This document shows positions 34,297 through 40,980 of a stretch of 47,212 bases of DNA, one piece after another. How positions within the stretch are numbered: the stretch's first letter is position 1; each line of letters opens with the position of its first letter. The position numbers and the translations under genes were made by a program. The DNA comes from JAGOVB01 sp964481175 (GTDB lineage: Bacteria > Patescibacteriota > Minisyncoccia > Phycocordibacterales > PALSA-1337): NCBI GenBank assembly GCA_964481175.1, contig CAYZSZ010000005.1:1-47212 (forward strand). The letters are read 5' to 3'. The notes under the pieces are model-generated. The model was given only the letters and a program-made list of their open reading frames with translations, was not told where the DNA came from and searched no databases.

Positions 34297-35424
34297 ATGA
34301 TTGAAACAGTTTCCGGATCCCCAGAACTCCTCAAAACCCTAGTATTTCTACTAGGTTCTTGTGCACTTGCATTTGCTTGGGCACCACTCCTCACCCACTT
34401 CTTATATCGTTTCAACGTAGTAAAAGGAGTAAAAGTAGAGCTTGCAAATGTCGGCGAGCACAATGGAAAAGGCGCGACCCCAGTTATGGGAGGACTGCTC
34501 GTCATCGTCACCGTTAGCTTTGTCACTTTCTTTTTCAATTGGACACAAAGCTTTACCTACTTCCCGATCGGCGTGATGCTATTTGGTGCTATGTTGGGAG
34601 CACTAGACGATCTCCTCAATGTATATGGAGCAAAGAGACGCATTCGAAGCATCCGCCACACTTTGACTCTGATCCGAGTTCATCAGAACTTCAGCACCCG
34701 TATCTGGCTCATTGTGACTTTGCCATGGGCCCTCTTTAAACGTTTTGCTCTATTTTTCGGATCTCACACTGGACGTGGAGTATACGTTCACGAAAAGCTC
34801 CTTCTCCAGTTTGTCGCTGGAGGGATGGCGGCTTGGTGGATATATTTCAAACTGGGTGTGGCGTGGCACTATATCAGTATTCCGTTTCTTGGAAACATTG
34901 AGCTCGGTTGGCTTATCATCCCTTTTATCATCCTCGTGGTTATGTTTACCGCAAATGCAGTAAACATCGCTGACGGTATGGACGGACTTGCAGGAGGTAT
35001 GCTCATCACTACTTTTGGAGCGCTTACCTTCCTCAGCAGTATTTCTGGTTTCCAGGAGCTCGCTCTTTTAAATGCGACTACTGTCGGTGCACTCATTGCA
35101 TATACTTATTTCAATATTAAGCCTGCCCGCTTTATCATGGGTGATGTAGGGTCGCTAGGACTCGGTACCCTCCTTGCTATCAATGCACTCGCAATTGGTG
35201 AAAACTTTACACTCATATTCCTTGGCTTTATGTTCTATGTCGAAGCGGTCACCGTGATCATCCAGATCGCAGGCAAACACATCCTCAAGCGTCGCATATT
35301 TCTCATGGCTCCGATCCACCACCACTTTGAGCTCTCTGGTTGGAGCGAAGAAAAAACTATTATGCGTTTCTGGCTTATTCACCTCATCTTTGTCATTCTC
35401 GGTGTATGGATAACCCTACAGTAA
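34297..35424 (+). CDS. mraY: Phospho-N-acetylmuramoyl-pentapeptide transferase
   Basis: A 375-residue polytopic membrane enzyme that transfers phospho-MurNAc-pentapeptide to undecaprenyl phosphate, making lipid I. Signatures: GKGATPVMGGLL near 48-59, LDDLLNVYGAK near 104, the catalytic NAVNIADGMDGLAGG near 222-236, GDVGSLGLG near 276 and HHHFELSGWSEEK near 336. Ten hydrophobic segments. It lies 6 bases after the peptidase gene, and a weak TATCCT is 8 bases upstream. Confidence 0.95.
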   Translation: MIETVSGSPELLKTLVFLLGSCALAFAWAPLLTHFLYRFNVVKGVKVELANVGEHNGKGATPVMGGLLVIVTVSFVTFFFNWTQSFTYFPIGVMLFGAMLGALDDLLNVYGAKRRIRSIRHTLTLIRVHQNFSTRIWLIVTLPWALFKRFALFFGSHTGRGVYVHEKLLLQFVAGGMAAWWIYFKLGVAWHYISIPFLGNIELGWLIIPFIILVVMFTANAVNIADGMDGLAGGMLITTFGALTFLSSISGFQELALLNATTVGALIAYTYFNIKPARFIMGDVGSLGLGTLLAINALAIGENFTLIFLGFMFYVEAVTVIIQIAGKHILKRRIFLMAPIHHHFELSGWSEEKTIMRFWLIHLIFVILGVWITLQ

Positions 35425-35933
35425 AGTACAATCAGGGCTATATGTTTACCCGTATTGTAAAGGGTGACATGTATCAAAACGATAGCGTGAGAATCGATCT
35501 ATCAAAGTTTTCTCTCTCAAGTGAAAATCGTCGTATCTTAAAAAAGATAGATTTAAATTTAGTTGTTAAAAATCTTCCTCTCACTGACTATGACTGGAAG
35601 ATCGGTAAAATGGCAAAAGATTTTTATGATGCACGCGATGCAAAGTTTTCTGCAAATAAAATAAAAGAGCTCCTCACCACTGATCACAATTTCAATACTT
35701 TGTTTGATTATGGGATCGGTTACTGTATTTGCTACATGAACGAAGAAATACTCCACTACTGCTACCCTTTCTATGCGTCTGAAAACAAAGACATGGGGAT
35801 GAACATGATGCTCCGCGCGATTATGTATGCACAGGAAAAAGGATTGAAATATGTGTACCTCGGTTCGTTTAATAAATATAAAATGCAGTTTGAAGGAGTG
35901 GAGGTGTACAAAGACGGAAAGTGGACTATATAA
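35406..35933 (+). CDS. GNAT-fold aminoacyl-transferase-like protein (ATE/Fem-like C-terminal domain)
   Basis: A 175-residue protein. Its C-terminal half (LHYCYPFYAS near 122-131, GMNMMLRAIMYAQEKGLKY near 138-156, VYLGSFNKYKMQFEG) resembles the C-terminal domain of arginyl-tRNA-protein transferase and the related FemXAB GNAT fold. The N-terminal half is not recognised. The ATG at 35406 overlaps the mraY stop by 19 bases in another frame, so the two are translated together. Location beside lipid I synthesis suggests transfer of an amino acid onto the stem peptide, but protein arginylation is an alternative. Confidence 0.6.
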   Translation: MDNPTVKYNQGYMFTRIVKGDMYQNDSVRIDLSKFSLSSENRRILKKIDLNLVVKNLPLTDYDWKIGKMAKDFYDARDAKFSANKIKELLTTDHNFNTLFDYGIGYCICYMNEEILHYCYPFYASENKDMGMNMMLRAIMYAQEKGLKYVYLGSFNKYKMQFEGVEVYKDGKWTI

Positions 35934-35966
35934 AAAGAAAGGCCCGCAGCGACAGCGCTACGGGCC
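35932..35966 (-). terminator. Strong terminator of the candidate structured RNA
   Basis: GGCCCG/CGGGCC outer stem with an inner AGCG/CGCT stem (35941-35966), followed on the minus strand by TTTCTTTTTA. Confidence 0.85.
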
Positions 35967-36187
35967 CCGAAACAATCTTTTACAATCAGGGTTCTGGGAG
36001 ACCTCATTATTCTCTTCAGATACCACCGCACATTGGATTGAGGGATCTTCCACCTCTACAATGCGAGAAGACTTTTTCCATTTGTCCCTGGGAACTTGGT
36101 GCTGTGTTCTCAGCCAGCACACACACATTCTCCAGGTCAGTCGGCGTCTCGGCACTGCCTTTGCAATACCTTAACCAACGATAACCT
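35941..36187 (-). ncRNA. Candidate structured RNA of about 250 nt, class unknown
   Basis: The unit has a TTGACA-16-TATGAT promoter (36193-36220) and ends in a strong terminator. No start codon lies near the expected 5' end, unlike the leaderless genes here. Self-complementary segments are many: GTGCTG/CAGCAC, AGGGA/TCCCT around TCTTC/GAAGA, CGCATTG/CAATGTGCG, and CTGGAGA/TCTCCCAG closing a large part. The motifs of SRP RNA, RNase P and tmRNA were looked for and not seen. 6S RNA is possible by size and expression but not shown. A 56-65 codon frame (from 36128 or GTG 36155) ends inside the terminator stem and has no recognisable protein features. Confidence 0.55.
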
Positions 36188-36192
36188 TGTAT

Positions 36193-36220
36193 ATCATAGC
36201 ATTATAACAGTATTTGTCAA
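36193..36220 (-). promoter_or_regulatory. Strong promoter TTGACA-16-TATGAT
   Basis: Perfect -35 (36215-36220) and TATGAT -10 (36193-36198) on the minus strand with a 16-base spacer. One of the best promoters in the window. It has no protein gene at the expected start point. Confidence 0.75.
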
Positions 36221-36268
36221 GTACTTTTATAAATACCTTAATATATGGCTCTATCTCGCCTTTTCCCG

Positions 36269-36274
36269 TATACT
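36269..36274 (+). promoter_or_regulatory. -10 box (TATACT), 6 bases before the Mur ligase start
   Basis: TATACT ends exactly 6 bases before the ATG at 36281, so the expected +1 is the A of the ATG. This favours 36281 over the ATG at 36245. Confidence 0.6.
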
Positions 36275-36280
36275 GTAGAA

Positions 36281-37615
36281 ATGGATCAAAAACATCTACA
36301 TGTTATCGGCATCTGTGGCGTGGCCACCTCTGCTTTGGCTATCGCTTTTCACAAGAAAGGTTGGAAAGTAACTGGAAGCGATAAGGGCTTTTTCCCTCCT
36401 GTCTCTACCGAGCTCGAGCGTCACGGTATCGAGTTTTATGCTGGTTGGCATCCAGAAAAGATGGGCACCCCAGACCTAGCTGTTATCAGTACTGCTTCTG
36501 GAACTCAAAATCCCGAGACCCTTTATGTAAAAGAAAATAAAATCCCCAACGCTAGTTATACCGAAGTTTTTAGAGATTACTTTATTAAAAAGAATTCTAT
36601 TGTCTGCGTGGGTACATGGGGCAAAACATCTTCATCAGCACTGCTTTCTTTTATTATGGATGAGATGGATCCAAGCTATATGTTTGGAGGTCTTTCACTT
36701 TCACATGATGCATCTGCAAAGCTAACTGACAGTGACTGGAGTGTGTTTGAAGGTGACGAGTACAAAAGCTCACCGACAGATCCAACAGCAAAATTCTTTT
36801 ACTACAAACCGACCCACCTCCTGCTCTCTTCTATTTCCTGGGACCATGCCGACCTGTACCCAACTGAACAAAGCTATTTTGATACATTTAAAAAGTTGAT
36901 CGACAGCGTACACGGACCAATCGTCGCACACACTGATACAAGAGCTCGTGTTCAAAAAGCGATATGGTATGGAAAAACTGATGCAGACTACACTTACAAA
37001 GATGTAGTGCAGACAAAAGACGGTTTGGATTTTATCATCACTCACAACGGTGTCGACTACCCTATCCATTCGCCAATGCTAGGAAAGTTCCAGGCAGAAA
37101 ATATTACTGGCTGTTTTGCAATGACTCACACTATCGGTATCAGTCCAGAAAAGATAATCAAAAGAATTGCTGAATTCAAAGGTATGAAGCGTCGCCTCGA
37201 AAAGCGCTACGAAGGTAACGTTACAATCTTTGATGACATTGCTCACTCTCCAGAAAAAGCTGCCGCTACTTTAAAAAACATTCGAGAAATATATACCGGA
37301 AAGATTACTGTAGTATTTGAACCAAACATCGGTGGTCGCGAGCTCGCCTCAGCATACAAATACGACAATGCATTTAAAGATGCAGACGAGGTGATCATCC
37401 CACGACTCACAAAACTAAAGATCGGTGAAATCATGCCTATGGAAGGAAAAGACCTAGCAGCAGTGATTGCAAAAACCCATCCGAATGTAAAGTATATCGA
37501 GGATGATACAGAACTCGTAAAAACGCTAGAAGGCGATGTTATCGCCTTCTTAGGTTCACATGGTTTCAGAGGAATGATTGAAGCGACTATTTCCCTTCGT
37601 CAACAATCTCAGTAG
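36281..37615 (+). CDS. Mur ligase, MurC/Mpl type
   Basis: A 444-residue three-domain Mur ligase. The N-terminal Rossmann domain starts HVIGICGVATSALA. The ATP loop is GTWGKTSSS (usual form GTHGKTTTT). The central domain holds VFEGDEYKSSPTD and SSISWDHADLYPT, which resemble Mpl (tripeptide recycling ligase) and MurC. The C-terminal domain has GMKRRLEKRYEG and DDIAHSPEKAAATL. In this genome it probably supplies the UDP-MurNAc-L-Ala step or tripeptide re-use; sequence alone does not separate these. An upstream ATG at 36245 would add 12 residues and is not favoured. Confidence 0.85.
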   Translation: MDQKHLHVIGICGVATSALAIAFHKKGWKVTGSDKGFFPPVSTELERHGIEFYAGWHPEKMGTPDLAVISTASGTQNPETLYVKENKIPNASYTEVFRDYFIKKNSIVCVGTWGKTSSSALLSFIMDEMDPSYMFGGLSLSHDASAKLTDSDWSVFEGDEYKSSPTDPTAKFFYYKPTHLLLSSISWDHADLYPTEQSYFDTFKKLIDSVHGPIVAHTDTRARVQKAIWYGKTDADYTYKDVVQTKDGLDFIITHNGVDYPIHSPMLGKFQAENITGCFAMTHTIGISPEKIIKRIAEFKGMKRRLEKRYEGNVTIFDDIAHSPEKAAATLKNIREIYTGKITVVFEPNIGGRELASAYKYDNAFKDADEVIIPRLTKLKIGEIMPMEGKDLAAVIAKTHPNVKYIEDDTELVKTLEGDVIAFLGSHGFRGMIEATISLRQQSQ

Positions 37616-37751
37616 AGACATCGTCTCCATCGACTGCTTTGACCAATAGCGTGATACCGCACATATTGCACTCGATCACAGTTCCTACTGACAAATTTTC
37701 ATAACCGCTTAAATCCACGTTATTTTTGCACTCTGGGCATGTACATTTCAT
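37587..37751 (-). CDS. LysW-like zinc-ribbon small protein (54 residues)
   Basis: A small protein with a four-cysteine ribbon: C5-P-E-C8 and C28-N-M-C31 (plus C3), spaced 19 residues apart. VDL follows the first knuckle, GTVIEC precedes the second, and CGITLLV follows, the same wording as amino-group carrier proteins of the LysW/ArgW type. The tail is acidic (DGDDVSTEIVDEGK) but ends in GK rather than the EDWGE-type Glu that carries the substrate in LysW. It could be a carrier variant or a plain zinc ribbon. Its 3' end overlaps the Mur ligase gene by 29 bases; its start is 29 bp from the divergent PLP enzyme gene. Confidence 0.7.
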   Translation of the reverse strand: MKCTCPECKNNVDLSGYENLSVGTVIECNMCGITLLVKAVDGDDVSTEIVDEGK

Positions 37752-37759
37752 ATCTTTTT

Positions 37760-37774
37760 ATATTAGTGTAATAT
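37760..37774. promoter_or_regulatory. Divergent -10 boxes TAATAT (both strands)
   Basis: TAATAT (minus, 37760-37765) is 8 bases before the ATG at 37751. TAATAT (plus, 37769-37774) is exactly 6 bases before the ATG at 37781. Only 29 bp separate the start codons. Confidence 0.5.
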
Positions 37775-37780
37775 AGCAAC

Positions 37781-38614
37781 ATGATAACGCCAAATGAAGA
37801 ATATGCCAAGCTCGCAGCCGAGTTGAAGGTTCCACGCCTATTCTTTAAGCGTGAAGACCTCCATCCATACAAGTCACACAAGGGCCGCTCTATCCCTGTC
37901 ATGATGGATCACTATATTGCAAAAGGCATCACCCAGTTTGCTATATCATCGTCTGGAAATGCTGCATTGGCAGCTGCGCTTTATGCAAAAGAAAAAAAGG
38001 TCGAGCTCGATATATATGTTGGGCGAAAGATCGCAAACTCAAAGCTCTACAAACTCCAAGACATCTGCAATGGAGATGTGCGACTCCACCAAGTAGACAG
38101 ACCGCTGCAGTCAGCTCAAGAAAAATCAAAGGACCCACAAATAGTTTCACTTCGTCAGTCGACCGATGATATTGCACTCGAAGGTTACAAAGAGCTCGCA
38201 AAAGAATTGCGTGAGATACCAAATCTAGGGACTGTATTTATCGGCACCTCATCAGGGACCACAGCACAAGCGTTGGCGATGGCACTTACAGATGTAAATG
38301 TTTGCATCGTTCAGACTACGAGCTGCCACCCGCTCGCTGAGAGTATTGGGGCTATGAATGATTCACAAGAGGACTCTATTGCTGATGCCATAGTCGATAA
38401 AATCGCACTCCGAAAAGAGCGGATCAAAGCTCTCATCACTGACGCATACATAGTAAGTAATGAAAATATAAAGACAGCTCAGACACTGACAAAAGAACAC
38501 ACTGGACTCACCATATCGACAAACAGTGCCCTATCTGTTGCAGGCTTGATGGAAGCGATATATACGGGTAATGATTTCGATAAAACTGTAGTCTGCGTTA
38601 TAGCTGGAGACTAA
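37781..38614 (+). CDS. PLP-dependent enzyme, threonine synthase/cysteine synthase fold (short)
   Basis: A 277-residue fold-type II PLP enzyme. The Schiff-base Lys is likely K34 in YKSHKGRSI, with FKREDLHP before it as in threonine synthase. SSSGNAA (56-62) is the substrate loop and GTSSGTTAQ near 154 is the phosphate-binding loop. Threonine synthases usually have 350-450 residues, so this is a compact form lacking extra domains. It is divergent from the LysW-like gene; a shared role in amino-acid chemistry is possible. Its stop overlaps the convergent murD-like gene by 17 bases. Confidence 0.8.
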   Translation: MITPNEEYAKLAAELKVPRLFFKREDLHPYKSHKGRSIPVMMDHYIAKGITQFAISSSGNAALAAALYAKEKKVELDIYVGRKIANSKLYKLQDICNGDVRLHQVDRPLQSAQEKSKDPQIVSLRQSTDDIALEGYKELAKELREIPNLGTVFIGTSSGTTAQALAMALTDVNVCIVQTTSCHPLAESIGAMNDSQEDSIADAIVDKIALRKERIKALITDAYIVSNENIKTAQTLTKEHTGLTISTNSALSVAGLMEAIYTGNDFDKTVVCVIAGD

Positions 38615-39869
38615 CTTCTTTGAGCGCTTTTACAAACTGCTCGCTTCTCTCTCGAATCGTAGTTTGAGGTAAAAAGGCTGGACTAAAAAGTAGCTTGTGA
38701 CCTTTCTTTGCATGTTCTTTTGCCAACTGTACCGCTTCAGTAATAGTGGTGGCATACATACTTGTAATATCTATTTGATGTAATTTCATCGTACCACTGC
38801 CTGGGATGAGGATGAGGACTGCCACATGTTTGGGGATGACTTGGAATAATTCGTATATATCATCATTGTTTGCTCCACCTCCTAGTATAAGCACCACATC
38901 TCTATCTCCACCGATTGTCTTTAGTGCTGCTATGGTTGAGTGAGAGCGTACAGATGCAGCGTCGTTGTATATATTATTACGACATAGCTCGAGTCTTCCC
39001 TTTAAAGTTTTGAAGGTCTCAAAGTGTATCTGGATATCCTGAAAATCAATCTTAAAAAGTTCTGCGACTCGTAGTGCCAAAGCCATATTTTCTTTTATAT
39101 GAGCTGGCTGATGAATGCTCCAGGAACTCGGTAAAAAGGCACTATTGGTTCTCAGTATCTTTGCTTTTATATTTATATTTGATTCTTTGATCGCATCGAC
39201 AGTGCTGTCATTTGCTACGAGAAAATTGTTGTACGTCTGGAACTCTAGGAGCTTTATCGAAGTAAAATTCGTCACGACAGCCACATGAGGCGAAATGCGT
39301 GCCTTCATGTACGCATCGTATTGCTCTTCGCGGATCGTAGTGAGTACAACATCACCTTTTTTGATCTTCTTTAGGACACTGAGCGGACTCTGACTAGACT
39401 GCTGATCGATATACCAAAAATTTTGTCCGTCCTTTTCATTGAACTGTGGAGACAGGATTTTGTTTATCAAATATGCAGTAGTGGTTTTGCCGCATGCCCC
39501 AAAGACCCCAATGAGGATGATGGGTGGCGCCAACTTTAAAAAGAGAGTTGCTGATGTTTCGACTGGTATATCTCGATTCAGTGCTTCATCGATACATGGG
39601 ACAGTGTTTGGTATATCTAGGGCCTTGAGGATGATATCTTTACCTTCTACATGACTTCTCGCCATAGTGCCAAACTCACATGCGACCATCCCTGCAGCTT
39701 GGATCTTTTTAACTGCCTGCTCGATACGCGCCTCGCTACGCATATCGATCATCGAGACGTTGGCACCAGCTTTTATGAGAAAAACAATGTCGGCTACCGC
39801 CTCGCAGTTTGCACCAAGGCCCACAACAAGTACTTTTTTGTCTTTAAAAAAGTTCTTATAAGATGACAT
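38598..39869 (-). CDS. murD: Mur ligase, MurD-like
   Basis: A 423-residue Mur ligase. The N-terminal Rossmann-like domain starts VLVVGLGANCEAVAD and has VSMIDMRSEARIEQA. The ATP loop is IGVFGACGKTTTAYL, the TNFTSIKLLEF segment is central, and the C-terminal domain has TLKGRLELC, NDAASVRSHSTIAAL and LILGGGANNDD, typical of MurD (UDP-MurNAc-L-Ala:D-Glu ligase). The loop GACGKTTT differs from the usual GTNGKTT. Its ATG overlaps the stop of the upstream small gene as TAATG. Assignment to MurD is probable, not certain. Confidence 0.78.
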   Translation of the reverse strand: MSSYKNFFKDKKVLVVGLGANCEAVADIVFLIKAGANVSMIDMRSEARIEQAVKKIQAAGMVACEFGTMARSHVEGKDIILKALDIPNTVPCIDEALNRDIPVETSATLFLKLAPPIILIGVFGACGKTTTAYLINKILSPQFNEKDGQNFWYIDQQSSQSPLSVLKKIKKGDVVLTTIREEQYDAYMKARISPHVAVVTNFTSIKLLEFQTYNNFLVANDSTVDAIKESNINIKAKILRTNSAFLPSSWSIHQPAHIKENMALALRVAELFKIDFQDIQIHFETFKTLKGRLELCRNNIYNDAASVRSHSTIAALKTIGGDRDVVLILGGGANNDDIYELFQVIPKHVAVLILIPGSGTMKLHQIDITSMYATTITEAVQLAKEHAKKGHKLLFSPAFLPQTTIRERSEQFVKALKEVSLQL

Positions 39870-40132
39870 TACTCTATTGTATCTTGTTTTTGAATTTCTT
39901 CAGTATGAAGTAGTGTTTTTACCTTTATTATCTCCTCTAGTAAAGAGCGGAGTCTTTTTGCGCTGTCTTCGTCATGGACTGTAGAGATCATGTATGTAGA
40001 TAGCTTGTTCAAATATATCGAGTAGATATCGTTGAAGTATCGCTCTAGTATGGCCTCATTATCACGACGGGGTGCATCGCGTAAAAGATTAGGAAAAGAA
40101 ATGTTGATTGGTATATTGTAGATTTTGTACAT
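39869..40132 (-). CDS. Hypothetical small protein (87 residues) between radC and murD
   Basis: The reading MYKIYNIPINISFPNLLRDAPRRDNEAILERYFNDIYSIYL (given here as description: short N-terminal beta-like part, then an acidic/basic helical part) has no recognised domain. It has a long C-terminal coiled-coil-like helix (RLRSLLEEIIKVKTLLHTEEIQKQ). The start at 40132 lies 1 base after the radC stop; a start at 40150 would overlap radC by 17 bases. It overlaps murD by 1 base (TAATG). Operon position suggests co-expression only. Confidence 0.65.
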   Translation of the reverse strand: MYKIYNIPINISFPNLLRDAPRRDNEAILERYFNDIYSIYLNKLSTYMISTVHDEDSAKRLRSLLEEIIKVKTLLHTEEIQKQDTIE

Positions 40133-40133
40133 A

Positions 40134-40880
40134 TTAAAAATATTTTGCATCTATGCTAGTAAACTCGTTGCGGGTGACAATGACATGGTCCAAGAGATTG
40201 ATACCTATGAGCTTCCCTGCCTCGATGAGCTGCTTGGTAATATCGATATCTTCGGCGCTTGCCTCAACATTGTTTGATGGATGGTTGTGTACTAGTACGA
40301 CAGCTGCAGCATTGTACTCGATGGCCGGTCGAAACACCTCGCGTGGGTGGATGATGCTTGAGTTTATCGTCCCAATCGATATGACCTCATCATGGATAAC
40401 TCGGTGATGAGTGTTTAGATATATTCCTCGCAAATGCTCTTTTGGTAGATTGCGCATGTCTTGTGCATATTCAAAAACATCTTTGGCTGTGCGTATTGTC
40501 TTGAAGCCTGTCTCAGACTTTTGATACATGCGCCGCCCGATCTCTCCACAAGCGATGATCTGACAAGCTTTAGTAAAAGGGATATTGAGCTCTTGCGAAA
40601 GTTTGTATACATCAGTCTCTGAAACAATGCTGCGCTCACCATATTCTCGCATGATACGACTCGCCATCTCGAGCACTCCCTCTTTTGTAGTGCCTACATT
40701 TAAGATGACTGCCAAAAGCTCTACCATCGATAATGCTCCAGGACCTTTTCCGAGCATCTTCTGTCGTGGCTGTAACTCGTATGGCAGATCTCTGACCTTT
40801 AAGACGTATTGCTTTACATTTTTGACGAGACTTTCGTCCAAGATGAGATCGTTATTTTTAACCGCATACATTGTTTTCAT
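40134..40880 (-). CDS. radC: RadC family JAB1/MPN-domain protein
   Basis: A 248-residue RadC protein. N-terminal helix-hairpin-helix-like region: LRDLPYELQPRQK, then GPGALSMVELLAVIL. C-terminal MPN/JAMM domain with the metal motif HNHPSNNVEASAED near 197-210 and an upstream Glu in HHRVIHDE. RadC was named as a DNA repair protein, but its biochemical role is unclear. First gene of a short operon; TATAAT lies exactly 6 bases before the ATG. Confidence 0.92.
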   Translation of the reverse strand: MKTMYAVKNNDLILDESLVKNVKQYVLKVRDLPYELQPRQKMLGKGPGALSMVELLAVILNVGTTKEGVLEMASRIMREYGERSIVSETDVYKLSQELNIPFTKACQIIACGEIGRRMYQKSETGFKTIRTAKDVFEYAQDMRNLPKEHLRGIYLNTHHRVIHDEVISIGTINSSIIHPREVFRPAIEYNAAAVVLVHNHPSNNVEASAEDIDITKQLIEAGKLIGINLLDHVIVTRNEFTSIDAKYF

Positions 40881-40886
40881 AAAAAA

Positions 40887-40892
40887 ATTATA
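40887..40892 (-). promoter_or_regulatory. Extended -10 (TGG-TATAAT) of radC, 6 bases before start codon
   Basis: Perfect TATAAT with TGG directly in front. Expected +1 is the A of the radC ATG. Confidence 0.7.
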
Positions 40893-40898
40893 CCAAAA

Positions 40899-40924
40899 GA
40901 AAAATACAGGACTAGCCTGTATTT
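40899..40924 (-). terminator. Terminator of pyruvate kinase
   Basis: AAATACAGG (40902-40910) pairs with CCTGTATTT (40916-40924), followed on the minus strand by TTTTTCTTTT. It sits directly before the radC promoter. Confidence 0.8.
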
Positions 40925-40980
40925 CTCAAAAACTTTATCAGAATTTTATTTCGGGCGGTGCTTTTTAATAAAAACTACCA

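Noticed and set aside
35958..36155. 65-codon minus-strand frame inside the candidate RNA
   Set aside because: It starts far from the expected 5' end, ends in the terminator stem and shows no protein-like pattern; the structured RNA reading is preferred.
39870..39882. TACAAT six bases before the murD ATG as a separate promoter
   Set aside because: It lies inside the coding end of the upstream gene, and TAATG coupling already explains expression. It may be real but cannot be separated from chance.
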